Source: Rugalucina vietnamica
Lineage: Eukaryota > Mollusca > Bivalvia > Lucinida > Lucinidae
Length of the DNA: 64,000 nt
Direction of reading: 5' to 3'
NCBI GenBank assembly: GCA_964017185.1
Contig: OZ024875.1
Location: forward strand, 65,591,043 to 65,655,042
Part shown: positions 11,201-24,618 of the stretch, in pieces
Layout of the letters: the number at the start of each line of letters is the position of its first letter
Numbering within the stretch: the stretch's first letter is position 1
The notes under the pieces: model-generated
What the model saw: only the letters and a program-made list of their open reading frames with translations
What the model was told of the DNA's origin: nothing
Database searches by the model: none
Program-made: the position numbers and the translations under genes

Positions 11201-13362
11201 TTTGGGGGTGGGGTATGAGGCACCCCTGTCATTGACGTGCGCGGAGTTTAGGGAGCAAGCGACCTAGTGGGATTTACAGTAGAAGGGATGTACTTTTAGA
11301 CCACATAAGCGGCTATGCCGGGAAAACTCTAGTTTTCGAGAAATAAGGGTACAAAGATGACCGAAAATGGAAATTTCTGTATAGTATTGCAATGTGTCGG
11401 TACCAACTCGGGCTGGTTTCTCACAGAACCCCACCGAGTTTAGGGAGTTCGAGACCCAGTGGGGCTTGTAGTCCATACAAGTGCCTTTACAGCCCATAGG
11501 TCGGTTATACTGGGAAAACTCTGGTTTGTCGGAAATTTCAACTCAAACATTGGGAAACGTGAACATTCATGGGTTTGGGGGTGGGGTATGAGGCACCCCT
11601 GTCATTGACGTGCGCGGAGTTTAGGGAGCAAGCGACCTAGTGGGATTTACAGTAGAAGGAATGTACTTTCAGACCACATAAGCGGCGATGCCGGGAAAAC
11701 TCTAGTTTTCGAGAAATAGGGGTACAAAGATGACCGAAAATGGAAATTTCTGTATAGTATTGCAATGTGTCGGTACCAACTCGGGCTGGTTTCTCACAGA
11801 ACCCCACCGAGTTTAGGGAGTTCGAGACCCAGTGGGGCTTGTAGTCCATACAAGTGCCTTTACAGCCCATAGGTCGGTTATACTGGGAAAACTCTGGTTT
11901 GTCGGAAATTTCAACTCAAACATTGGGAAACGTGAACATTCATGGGTTTGGGGGTGGGGTATGAGGCACCCCTGTCATTGACGTGCGCGGAGTTTAGGGA
12001 GCAAGCGACCTAGTGGGATTTACAGCAGAAGGGATGTACTTTCAGACCACATAAGCGGCTATGCCGGGAAAACTCTAGTTTTCGAGAAATAGGGGTACAA
12101 AGATGACCGAAAATGGAAATTTCTGTATAGTATTGCAATGTGTCGGTACCAACTCGGGCTGGTTTCTCACAGAACCCCACCGAGTTTAGGGAGTTCGAGA
12201 CCCAGTGGGGCTTGTAGTCCATACAAGTGCCTTTACAGCCCATAGGTCGGTTATACTGGGAAAACTCTGGTTTGTCGGAAATTTCAACTCAAACATTGGG
12301 AAACGTGAACATTCATGGGTTTGGGGGTGGGGTATGAGGCACCCCAGTCATTGACGTGCGCGGAGTTTAGGGAGCAAGCGACCTAGTGTGATTTACAGTA
12401 GAAGGGATGTACTTTCAGACCAAATAAGCGGCTATGCCGGGAAAACTCTAGTTTTCGAGAAATAGGGGTACAAAGATGACCGAAAATGGAAATTTCTGTA
12501 TAGTATTGCAATGTGTCGGTACCAACTCGGGCTGGTTTCTCACAGAACCCCGCCGAGTTTAGGGAGTTCGAGACCCAGTGGGGCTTGTAGTCCATACAAG
12601 TGCCTTTACAGCCCATAGGTCGGTTATACTGGGAAAACTCTGGTTTGTCGGAAATTTCAACTCAAACATTGGGAAACGTGAACATTCATGGGTTTGGGGG
12701 TGGGGTATGAGGCACCCCTGTCATTGACGTGCGCGGAGTTTAGGGAGCAAGCGACCTAGTGGGATTTACAGTAGAAGGGATGTACTTTCAGACCACATAA
12801 GCGGCTATGCCGGGAAAACTCTAGTTTTCGAGAAATAGGGGTACAAAGATGACCGAAAATGGAAATTTCTGTATAGTATTGCAATGTGTCGGTACCAACT
12901 CGGGCTGGTTTCTCACAGAACCCCACCGAGTTTAGGGAGTTCGAGACCCAGTGGGGCTTGTAGTCCATACAAGTGCCTTTACAGCCCATAGGTCGGTTAT
13001 ACTGGGAAAACTCTGGTTTGTCGGAAATTTCAACTCAAACATTGGGAAACGTGAACATTCATGGGTTTGGGGGTGGGGTATGAGGCACCCCTGTCATTGA
13101 CGTGCGCGGAGTTTAGGGAGCAAGCGACCTATTGGGATTTACAGTAGAAGGGATGTACTTTCAGACCACATAAGCGGCTATGCCGGGAAAACTCTAGTTT
13201 TCGAGAAGTAGGGGTACAAAGATGACCGAAAATGGAAATTTCTGTATAGTATTGCAATGTGTCGGTACCAACTCGGGCTGGTTTCTCACAGAACCCCACC
13301 GAGTTTAGGGAGTTCGAGACCCAGTGGGGCTTGTAGTCCATACAAGTGCCTGTACAGCCCAT

Positions 13363-14805
13363 ATGTAAGTTATGATGGGAAAACTCTGGTTTGTCGATAA
13401 TATCAACTCAAACATTGGGAAACGTGAACATTCATGGGTTTGGGGGTTGGGTATGAGGCACCCCTGTCATTGACGTGCGCGGAGTTTAAGGAGCAAGCGA
13501 CCTAGTGGGATTTACAGTAGAAGGGATGTACTTTCAGACCACATAAGCGGCTATGCCGGGAAAACTCTAGTTTTCGAGAAATAGGGGTACAAAAATGACC
13601 GAAAATGGAAATTTCTGTATAGTATTGCAATGTGTCGGTACCAACTCGGGCTGGTTTCTCACAGAACCCCACCGAGTTTAGGGAGTTCGAGACCCAGTGG
13701 GGCTTGTAGTCCATACAAGTGCCTTTACAGCCCATAGGTCGGTTATGCTGGGAAAACTCTGGTTTGTCGGAAATTTCAACTCAAACATTGGGAAACGTGA
13801 ACATTCATGGGTTTGGGGGTGGGGTATGAGGCACCCCTGTCATTGACGTGCGCGGAGTTTAGGGAGCAAGCGACCTGGTGGGATTTACAGTAGAAGGGAT
13901 GTACTTTCAGACCACATAAGCGGCTATGCCGGGAAAACTCTAGTTTTCGAGAAATAAGGGAAAAAAATGACCGAAAATGGAAATTTCTGTATAGTATTAC
14001 AATGTGTCGGTACCAACTCGGGCTGGTTTCTCACAGAACCCCACCGAGTATAGGGAGTTCGAGACCCAGTGGGGCTTGTAGTCCATACAAGTGCCTTTAC
14101 AGCCCATAGGTCGGTTATGCTGGGAAAACTCTGGTTTGTCGGAAATTTCAACTCAAACATTGGGAAACGTGAACATTCATGGGTTTCGGTGTTGGGTATG
14201 AGGCACCCCTGTCATTGACGGGCGCGGAGTTTAGGGAGCAAGCGACCTAGTGGGATTTACAGTAGAAAGGATGTACTTTCAGACCACATAAGCGGCTATG
14301 CCAAGAAAACTTTAGTTTTCGAGAAATAGGGGTACAAAGATGACCGAAAATGGAAATTTCTGTATAGTATTGCAATGTGTCGGTACCAACTCGGGCTGGT
14401 TTCTCACAGAACCCCACCGAGTTTAGCGAGTTCGAGACCCAGTGGGGCTTGTAGTCCATACAAGTGCCTTTACAGCCCATAGGTCGGTTATACTGGGAAA
14501 ACTCTGGTTTGTCGGAAATTTCAACTCAAACATTTGGAAACGTAAACATTCATGGGTTTGGGGGTGGGGTATGAGGCACCCCTGTTATTGACGCGCGGAT
14601 TTTAGGGAGCAAGCGACCTAGTGGGATTTACTGTAGAAGTGATGTACTTTCAGACCACAAAAGCGGCTATACCGGGAAAACTCTGGTTTTCGAGAAATAG
14701 GGGTACAAAGATGACCTAAAATGGAAATTTCTGTATAGTATTGCAATGTGTCGGTACCAACTGGGGATGGTTTCACACAGAACCCCACCGAGCTTAGGGA
14801 GTTCG
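13363..14805 (-). repeat. Diverged monomers at the inner edge of the left arm
   Basis: The last four units before the flip carry clearly more private substitutions and small indels than interior units. Examples are 'catatgtaagttatgatggg' near 13362, 'aagggaaaaaaatgacc' near 13958, 'ggtttcggtgttgggtatg' near 14183 and 'gttattgacgcgcgga' near 14584. The recurrent frame is disrupted or shortened in two of them. Elevated divergence at array boundaries is the usual outcome when exchange acts mostly on the interior. Here it marks the inversion point as an old boundary. Confidence 0.82.
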
Positions 14806-14810
14806 TCACG
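14801..14810. other. Inversion junction within the satellite array
   Basis: Left of the junction the monomer reads '...cttagggagttcg' (to 14805). Canonical copies would continue 'agacccagtgg'. Instead, after a single t at 14806, the sequence is the opposite strand of the monomer entered at 'cacgtcaatgacagg'. The two arms therefore meet inside different parts of the monomer, not at a palindromic centre, and there is essentially no microhomology. The last left unit (14581-14805) and the first right unit (14807-15150) both carry more private changes than interior copies, as expected at a boundary where homologous exchange is blocked by the flip. Confidence 0.93.
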
Positions 14811-17800
14811 TCAATGACAGGGTTGCCTCATACCCCACCCCAAACCCATGAATGATCACGTTTTCCAATGTTTGAGTTGAAATTTCATACAAACCAGAGT
14901 TTTCCCAGTATAACCGACCTATGGGCTGTAAAGGCACTTGTATGGACTACAAGCCCCACTGGGTCTCGAACTCCCTGAACTCGGTGGGGTTCTGTGAGAA
15001 ACCAGCCCGAGTTGGTACCGACACATTGCAATACTATACAGAAATTTCCATTTTTGGTCATCTTTGTACCACTATTTCTCGAAAACTAGAGTTTTCCCGG
15101 CATAGCCGCTTATGTGGTCTAAAAGTACATCCCTTCTACTGTAAATCCCACTAGGTCGCTTGCTCCCTAAACTCCGCGCACGTCAATGACAGGGGTGCCT
15201 CATACCCCACCCCCAAACCCATGAATGTTCACGTTTCCCAATGTTTGAGTTAAAATTTCCGACAAACCAGAGTTTTCCCAGTATAACCGACCTATGGGCT
15301 GTAAAGGCACTTGTATGGACTACAAGCCCCACTGGGTCTCGAACTCCCTAAACTCGGTGGGGTTCTGTGAGAAACCAGCCCGAGTTGGTACCGACACATT
15401 GCAATACTATACAGAAATTTCCATTTTTGGTCATCTTTGTACCACTATTTCTCGAAAACTAGAGTTTTCCCGGCATAGCCGCTTATGTGGTCTGAAAGTA
15501 CATCCCTTCTACTGTAAATCCCACTAGGTCGCTTGCTCCTTAAACTCCGCGCACGTCAATGACAGGGGTGCCTCATACCCCACCCCCAAACCCATGAATG
15601 TTCACGTTTCCCAATGTTTGAGTTGAAATTTCCGACAAACCAGAGTTTTCCTAGTATAACCGACCTATGGGCTGTAAAGGCACTTGTATGGACTACAAGC
15701 CCCACTGGGTCTCGAACTCCCTAAACTCGGTGGGGTTCTGTGAGAAACCAGCCCGAATTGGTACCGACACATTGCAATACTATACAGAAATTTCCATTTT
15801 TGGTCATCTTTGTACCACTATTTCTCGAAAACTAGAGTTTTCCCGGCATAGCCGCTTATGTGGTCTAAAAGTACATCCCTTCTACTGTAAATCCCACTAG
15901 GCCGCTTGCTCCCTAAACTCCGCGCACGTCAATGACAGGGGTGCCTCATACCCCACCCCCAAACCCATGAATGTTCACGTTTCCCAATGTTTGAGTTGAA
16001 ATTTCCGACAAACCAGAGTTTTCCCAGTATAACCGACCTATGGGCTGTAAAGGCACTTGTATGGACTACAAGCCCCACTGGGTCTCGAACTCCCTAAACT
16101 CGGTGGGGTTCTGTGAGAAACCAGCCCGAGTTGGTACCGACACATTGCAATACTATACAGAAATTTCCATTTTCGGTCATGTTTGTACCCCTATTTCTCA
16201 AAAACTAGAGTTTTCCCGGCATAGCCGCTTATGTGGTCTGAAAGTACATCCCTTCTACTGTAAATCCCACTAGGTCGCTTGCTCCCTAAACTCCGCGCAC
16301 GTCAATGACAGGGGTGCCTCATACCCCACCCCCAAACCCATGAATGTTCACGTTTCCCAATGTTTGAGTTGAAATTTCCGACAAACCAGAGTTTTCCCAG
16401 TATAACCGACCTATGGGCTGTAAAGGCACTAGTATGGACTACAAGCCCCACCGGGTCTCGAACTCCCTAAACTCGGTGGGGTTCTGTGAGAAACCAGCCC
16501 GAGTTGGTACCGACACATTGCAATACTATACAGAAATTTCCATTTTCGGTCATCTTTGTACCCCTATTTCTCGAAAACTAGAGTTTTCCCGGCATAGCCG
16601 CTTATGTGGTCTAAAAGTACATTCCTTCTTCTGTAAATCCCACTAGGTCGCTTGCTCCCTAAACTCCGCGCACGTCAATGACAGGGGTGCCTCATACCCC
16701 ACCCCCAAACCCATGAATGTTCACGTTTCCCAATGTTTGAGTTGAAATTTGCGACAAACCAGAGTTTTCCCAGTATAACCGACCTATGGGCTGTAAAGGC
16801 ACTTGTATGGACTACAAGCCCCACTGGGTCTCGAACTCCCTAAACTCGGTGGGGTTCTGTGAGAAACCAGCCCGAGTTGGTACCGACATATTGCAATACT
16901 ATACATAAATTTCTATTTTCGGTCATATTTGTACCCCTATTTCTCGAAAACTAGAGTTTTCCCGGCATAGCCGCTTATGTGGTCTGAAAGTACATCCCTT
17001 CTACTGTAAATCCCACTAGGTCGCTTGCTCCCTAAAGTCCGCGCACGTCAATGACAGGGGTGCCTCATACCCAACCCCCAAACCCATGAATGTTCACGTT
17101 TCCCAATGTTTGAGTTGAAATTTGCAACAAACCAGAGTTTTCCCAGCATAACCGACCTATGGGCTGTAAAGGCACTTGTATGGACTACAAGCCCTACTGG
17201 GTCTCGATCTCCCTAAACTCGGTGGGATTCTGTGAGAAACCAGCCCGTGTTGGTACCGACACATTGCAATACTATACAGAAATTTCCATTTTCGGTCAGC
17301 TTTGTACCACTATTTCTCGAAAACTAGAGTTTTCCCGGCATAGCCGCTTATGTGGTCTGAAAGTACATCCCTTCTACTGTAAATCCCACTAGGTCGCTTG
17401 CTCCCTAAACTCCGCGCACGTCAATGACAGGGGTGCCTCATACCCCACCCCCAAACCCATGAATGTTCACGTTTCCCAATGTTTGAGTTGAAATTTGCGA
17501 CAAACCAGAGTTTTCACAGTATAACCGACCTATGGGCTGTAAAGGCACTTGTATGGACTACAAGCCCCACTGGGTCTCGAACTCCCTAAACTCGGTGGGG
17601 TTCTGTGAGAAACCAGCCCGAGTTGGTACCGACACATTGCAATACTATACATAAATTTCTATTTTCGGTCATCTTTGTACCCCTATTTCTCGAAAACTAG
17701 AGTTTTCCCGGCATAGCCGCTTATGTGGTCTGAAAGTACATCCCTTCTACTGTAAATCCCACTAAGTCGCTTGCTCCCTAAACTCCGCGCACGTCAATGA

Positions 17801-18650
17801 CAGGGGTGCCTCATACCCCACCCCCAAACCCATGAATGTTCACGTTTCCCAATATTTGAGTTGAAATTTGCAACAAACCAGAGATTTCCCAGCATAACCG
17901 ACCTATGGGCTGTAAAGGCACTTGTATGGACTACAAGCCCCACTCGGTCTCGAACTCCCTAAACTCGGTGGGGTTCTGTGAGAAACCAGCCCGAGTTGGT
18001 ACCGACACATTGCAATACTATACAGAAATTTCCATTTTTGGTCATCTTTGTACCACTATTTCTCGAAAACTAGAGTTTTCCCGGCATAGCCGCTTATGTG
18101 GTCTGAAAGTACATCCCTTCTACTGTAAATCCCACTAGGTCGCTTGCTCCCTAAACTCCGCGCACGTCAATGACAGGGGTGCCTCATACCCCACCCCCAA
18201 ACCCATGAATGTTCACGTTTCCCAATGTTTGAGTTGAAATTTCCGACAAACCAGAGTTTTCCCAGTATAACCGACCTATGGGCTGTAAAGGCACTTGTAT
18301 GGACTACAAGCCCCACTGGGTCTCGAACTCCCTAAACTCGGTGGGGTTCTGTGAGAAACCAGCCCGAGTTGGTACCGACACATTGCAATACTATACAGAA
18401 ATTTCCATTTTTGGTCATCTTTGTACCACTATTTCTCGAAAACTAGAGTTTTCCCGGCATAGCCGCTTATGTGGTCTGAAAGTACATCCCTTCTACTGTA
18501 AATCCCACTAGGTCGCTTGCTCCCTAAACTCCGCGCACGTCAATGACAGGGGTGCCTCATACCCCACCCCCAAACCCATGAATGTTCACGTTTCCCAATG
18601 TTTGAGTTGAAATTTCCGACAAACCAGAGTTTTCCCAGTATAACCGACCT
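14807..18650 (+). repeat. Right-arm block 1: variant with 'ccactatttctcg'
   Basis: About ten monomers adjoining the flip. Several share 'gtaccactatttctcg' where other blocks have 'gtacccctatttctcg', together with 'tttttggtcat'. This variant is absent from the left arm, so the two arms were not mirror copies of one another at the time of amplification. Within the block lies a 746-bp dimer repeat, listed separately. Confidence 0.8.
16786..18277 (+). repeat. 2-monomer (746-bp) higher-order repeat, two copies
   Basis: Units starting at 16786 and 17532 share 'acataaatttctattttcgg', which closes the recurrent frame. The alternating units starting at 17159 and 17905 are preceded by 'aaatttgcaacaaacc' and 'agcataaccgac'. 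The pair therefore repeats with a 746-bp period. Differences between the copies, such as 'gagatttcccagc' near 17882, show that they are not an assembly echo of a single unit. Confidence 0.78.
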
Positions 18651-21600
18651 ATGGGCTGTAAAGGCACTTGTATGGACTACAAGCCCCACTGGGTCTCGAA
18701 CTCCCTAAACTCGGTGGGGTTCTGTGAGAAACCAGCCCGAGTTGGTACCGACACATTGCAATACTATACAGAAATTTCCATTTTCGGTCATCTTTGTACC
18801 CCTATTTCTCGAAAACTAGAGTTTTCCCGGCATAGCCGCTTATGTGGTCTGAAAGTACATCCCTTCTACTGTAAATCCCACTAGGTCGCTTGCTCCTTAA
18901 ACTCCGCGCACGTCAATGACAGGGGTGCCTCATACCCTACCCCCAAACCCATGAATGTTCACGTTTCCCAATGTTTGAGTTGAAATTTCCGACAAACCAG
19001 AGTTTTCCCAGTATAACCGACCTATGGGCTGTAAAGGCACTTGTATGGACTACAAGCCCCACTGGGTCTCGAACTCCCTAAACTCGGTGGGGTTCTGTGA
19101 GAAACCAGCCCGAGTTGGTACCGACACATTGCAATACTATACAGAAATTTCCATTTTCGGTCATCTTTGTACCCCTATTTCTCGAAAACTAGAGTTTTCC
19201 CGGCATAGCCGCTTATGTGGTCTGAAAGTACATCCCTTCTACTGTAAATCCCACTAGATCGCTTGCTCCCTAAACTCCGCGCACGTCAATGACAGGGGTG
19301 CCTCATACCCCACCCCCAAACCCATGAATGTTCACGTTTCCCAATGTTTGAGTTAAAATTTCCGACAAACCAGAGTTTTCACAGTATAACCGACCTATGG
19401 GCTGTAAAGGCACTTGTATGGACTACAAGCCCCACTGGGTCTCGAACTCCCTAAACTCGGTGGGGTTCTGTGAGAAACCAGCCCGAGTTGGTACCGACAC
19501 ATTGCAATACTATACAGAAATTTCCATTTTCGGTCATCTTTGTACCCTTATTTCTCGAAAACTAGAGTTTTCCCGGCATAGCCGCTTATGTGGTCTGAAA
19601 GTACATCCCTTCTACTGTAAATCCGACTAGGTGGCTTGCTCCCTAAACTCCGTGCACGTCAATGACAGGGGTGCCTCATACCCCACCCCCAAACCCATGA
19701 ATGTTCACGTTTCCCAATGTTTGAGTTGAAATTTCCGACAAACCAGAGTTTTCCCAGTATAACCGACCTATGGGCTGTAAAGGCACTTGTATGGACTACA
19801 AGCCCCATTGGGTCTCGAACTCCCTAAACTCGGTGGGGTTCTGTGAGAAACCAGCCCGAGTTGGTACCGACACATTGCAATACTATACAGAAATTTCCAT
19901 TTTCGGTCATCTTTGTACCCCTATTTCTCGAAAACTAGAGTTTTCCCGGCATAGCCGCTTATGTGGTCTGAAAGTACATCCCTTCTACTGTAAATCCCAC
20001 TAAGTCGCTTGCTCCCTAAACTCCGCGCACGTCAATGACAGGGGTGCCTCATACCCCACCACCAAACCCATGAATGTTCACGTTTCCCAATGTTTGAGTT
20101 GAAATTTCCGACAAACCAGAGTTTTCCCAGTATAACCGACCTATGGGCTGTAAAGGCACTTGTATGGACTACAAGCCCCACTGGGTCTCGAACTCCCTAA
20201 ACTCGGTGGGGTTCTGTGAGAAACCAGCCCGAGTTGGTACCGACACATTGCAATACTATACAGAAATTTCCATTTTCGGTCATCTTTGTACCCCTATTTC
20301 TCGAAAACTAGAGTTTTCCCGGCATAGCCGCTTATGTGGTCTGAAAGTACATCCCTTCTACTGTAAATCCCACTAGGTCGCTTGCTCCCTAAACTCCGCG
20401 CACGTCAATGACAGGGGTGCCTCATACCCCACCCCCAAACCCATGAATGTTCACGTTTCCCAATGTTTGAGTTGAAATTTCCGACAAACCAGAGTTTTCC
20501 CAGTATAACCGACCTATGGGCTGTAAAGGCATTTGTACGGACTACAAGCCTCACTGGGTCTCAAACTCCCTAAACTCGGTGGGGTTCTGTGAGAAACCAG
20601 CCCGAGTTGGTACCGACACATTGCAATACTATACAGAAATTTCCATTTTCGGTCATCTTTGTACCCCTATTTCTCGAAAACTAGAGTTTTCACGGCATAG
20701 CCGATTTTGTGGTCTGAAAGTACATCCCTTCTACTGTAAATCCCACTAGGTCGCTTGCTCCCTAAACTCCGCGCACGTCAATGACAGGGGTGCCTCATAC
20801 CCCACCCCCAAACCCATGAATGTTCACGTTTCCCAATGTTTGAGTTGAAATTTCCGACAAACCAGAGTTTTCCCAGTATAACCGACCTATGGGCTGTAAA
20901 GGCACTTGTATGGACTACAAGCCCCACTGGGTCTCGAACTCCCTAAACTCGGTGGGGTTCTGTGAGAAACCAGCCCGAGTTGGTACCGACACATTGCAAT
21001 ACTATACAGAAATTTCCATTTTCGGTCATCTTTGTACCCCTATTTCTCGAAAACTAGAGTTTTCCCGGCATAGCCGCTTATTTGGTCTGAAAGTACATCC
21101 CTTCTACTGTAAATCCCACTAGGTCGCTTGCTCCCTAAACTCCGCGCACGTCAATGACAGGGGTGCCTCATACCCCACCCCCAAACCCATGAATGTTCAC
21201 GTTTCCCAATGTTTGAGTTGAAATTTCCGACAAACCAGAGTTTTCCCAGTATAACCGACCTATGGGCTGTAAAGGCACTTGTATGGACTACAAGCCCCAC
21301 TGGGTCTCGAACTCCATAAACTCGGTGGGGTTCTGTGAGAAACCAGCCCGAGTTGGTACCGACACATTGCAAAACTATACAGAAATTTCCATTTTCGATC
21401 ATCTTTGTACCCCTATTTCTCGAAAACTAGAGTTCTCCCGGCATAGCCGCTTATGTGGTCAGAAAGTACATCCCTTCTACTGTAAATCCCACTAGGTCGC
21501 TTGCTCCCTAAACTCCGCGCACGTCAATGACAGGGGTGCCTCATACCCCACCCCCAAACCCATGAATGTTCACGTTTCCCAATGTTTGAGTTGAAATTTC

Positions 21601-24600
21601 CGACAAACCAGAGTTTTCCCAGTATAACCGACCTATGGGCTGTAAAGGCATTTGTATGGACTACAAGCCCCACTGGGTCTCGAACTCCCTAAACTCGGTG
21701 GGGTTCTGTGAGAAACCAGCCCGAGTTGGTACCGACACATTGCAATACTGTACAGAAATTTCCATTTTCGGTCATCTTTGTACCCCTATTTCTCGAAAAC
21801 TAGAGTTTTCCCGGCAAAGCCGCTTATGTGGTCTGAAAGTACATCCCTTCTACTGTAAATCCCACTAGGTCGCTTGCTCCCTAAACTCCGCGCACGTCAA
21901 TGACAGGGGTGCCTCATACCCCACCCCCAAACCCATGAATGTTCACGTTTCCCAATGTTTGAGTTGAAATTTCCGACAAACCAGAGTTTTCCCAGTATAA
22001 CCGACCTATGGGCTGTAAAGGCACTTGTATGGACTACAAGCCCCACTGGGTCTCGAACTCCCTAAACTCGGTGGGGTTCTGTGAGAAACCAGCCCGAGTT
22101 GGTACCGACACATTGCAATACTATACAGAAATTTCCATTTTCGGTCATCTTTGTACCCCTATTTCTCGAAAACTAGAGTTTTCCCGGCATAGCCGCTTAT
22201 GTGGTCTGAAAGTACATCCCTTCTACTGTAAATCCCACTAGGTGGCTTGCTCCCTAAACTCCGTGCACGTCAATGACAGGGGTGCCTCATACCCCACCCC
22301 CAAACCCATGAATGTTCACGTTTCCCAATGTTTGAGTTAAAATTTCCGACAAACCAGAGTTTTCCCAGTATAACCGACCTATGGGCTGTAAAGGCACTTG
22401 TATGGACTACAAGCCCCACTGGGTCTCGAACTCCCTAAACTCGGTGGGGTTCTGTGAGAAACCAGCCCGAGTTGGTACCGACACATTGCAATACTATACA
22501 GAAATTTCCATTTTCGGTCATCTTTGTACCCCTATTTCTCGAAAACTAGAGTTTTCCCGGCATAGCCGCTTATTTGGTCTGAAAGTACATCCCTTCTACT
22601 GTAAATCCCACTAGGTCGCTTGCTCCCTAAACTCCGCGCACGTCAATGACAGGGGTGCCTCATACCCCACCCCCAAACCCATGAATGTTCACGTTTCCCA
22701 ATGTTTGAGTTGAAATTTCCGACAAACCAGAGTTTTCCCAGTATAACCGACCTATGGGCTGTAAAGGCACTTGTATGGACTACAAGCCCCACTGGGTCTC
22801 GAACTCCCTAAACTCGGTGGGGTTCTGTGAGAAACCAGCCCGAGTTGGTACCGACACATTGCAATACTATACAGAAATTTCCATTTTCGGTCATCTTTGT
22901 ACCCCTATTTCTCGAAAACTAGAGTTTTCCCGGCATAGCCGCTTATGTGGTCTAAAAGTACATCCCTTCTACTGTAAATCCCACTAGGTCGCTTGCTCCC
23001 TAAACTCCGCGCACGTCAATGACAGGGGTGCCTCATACCGTACCCCCAAACCCATGAATGTTCACGTTTTCCAATGTTTGAGTTGAAATTTCCGACAAAC
23101 CAGAGTTTTCCCAGTATAACCGACCTATGGGCTGTAAAGGCACTTGTATGGACTACAAGCCCCACTGGGTCTCGAACTCCCTAAACTCGGTGGGGTTCTG
23201 TGAGAAACCAGCCCGAGTTGGTACCGACACATTGCAATACTATACAGAAATTTCCATTTTCGGTCATCTTTGTACCCCTATTTCTCGAAAACTAGAGTTT
23301 TCCCGGCATAGCCGCTTATGTGGTCTGAAAGTACATCCCTTCTACTGTAAATCCCACTAGGTGGCTTGCTCCCTAAACTCCGTGCACGTCAATGACAGGG
23401 GTGCCTCATACCCCACCCCCAAACCCATGAATGTTCACGTTTCCCAATGTTTGAGTTGAAATTTCCGACAAACTAGAGTTTTCCCAGTATAACCGACCTA
23501 TGGGCTGTAAAGGCATTTGTATGGACTACAAGCTCCACTGGGTCTCGAACTCCCTAAACTCGGTGGGGTTCTGTGAGAAACCAGCCCGAGTTGGTACCGA
23601 CACATTGCAATACTATACAGAAATTTCCATTTTCGGTCATCTTTGTACCCCTATTTCTCGAAAACTAGAGTTTTCCCGGCATAGCCGCTTATGTGGTCTG
23701 AAAGTACATCCCTTCTACTGTAAATCCCACTAGGTCGCTTGCTCCCTAAACTCCGCGCACGTCAATGACAGGGGTGCCTCATACCCCACCCCCAAACCCA
23801 TGAATGTTCACGTTTCCCAATGTTTGAGTTGAAATTTCCGACAAACCAGAGTTTTCCCAGTATAACCGACATATGGGCTGTAAAGGCACTTGTATGGACT
23901 ACAAGCCCCACTGGGTCTCGAACTCCCTAAACTCGGTGGGGTTCTGTGAGAAACCAGCCCGAGTTGGTACCGACACATTGCAATACTATACAGAAATTTC
24001 CATTTTCGGTCATCTTTGTACCCCTATTTCTCGAAAACTAGAGTTTTCCCGGCATAGCCGCTTATGTGGTCTGAAAGTACATCCCTTCTACTGTAAATCC
24101 CACTAGGTGGCTTGCTCCCTAAACTCCGTGCACGTCAATGACAGGGGTGCCTCATACCCCACCCCCAAACCCATGAATGTTCACGTTTCCCAATGTTTGA
24201 GTTGAAATTTCCGACAAACCAGAGTTTTCCCAGTATAACCGACCTATGGGCTGTAAAGGCACTTGTATGGACTACAAGCCCCACTGGGTCTCGAACTCCC
24301 TAAACTCGGTGGGGTTCTGTGAGAAACCAGCCCGAGTTGGTACCGACACATTGCAATACTATACAGAAATTTCCATTTTCGGTCATCTTTGTACCCCTAT
24401 TTCTCGAAAACTAGAGTTTTCCCGGCATAGCCGCTTATGTGGTCTGAAAGTACATCCCTTCTACTGTAAATCCCACTAGGTCGCTTGCTCCCTAAACTCC
24501 GCGCACGTCAATAACAGGGGTGCCTCATACCCCACCCCCAAACCCATGAATGTTCACGTTTCCCAATGTTTGAGTTGAAATTTCCGACAAACCAGAGTTT

Positions 24601-24618
24601 TCCCAGTATAACCGACCT
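18651..24618 (+). repeat. Right-arm block 2: near-consensus monomers
   Basis: Sixteen units close to the overall consensus, with no clean higher-order period that I can define by eye. Recurrent variants include a 'ctaggtggcttgctcc' plus 'ccgtgcacgtc' pair (near 19627, 22231, 23358, 24105) and 'ggcatttgtatgg' (near 21648 and 23513). The last two units, 23873-24618, match a two-monomer segment found again at 34688-35433. Confidence 0.75.

Larger units (their letters stand above)
1..14805 (-). repeat. Left arm of ~373-bp satellite array (about 40 monomers)
   Basis: Head-to-tail copies of one monomer repeat every 373 bp (372 bp in copies that lack one C in the 'gcacccctgtc' stretch) from the first base to 14805, without unique spacers. 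Strand is given as minus because the recurrent open frame of the monomer reads leftward here. Landmarks repeated in every unit are 'gagtttagggag' (twice), 'gggaaaactct' (twice) and 'gggtttgggggtgggg'. By eye, copies differ by only a few substitutions except in the last ~1.4 kb. The array continues past the left window edge, so its true length is unknown. The pattern is that of satellite DNA maintained by unequal exchange and conversion. I cannot match the monomer to a named satellite family. Confidence 0.97.
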
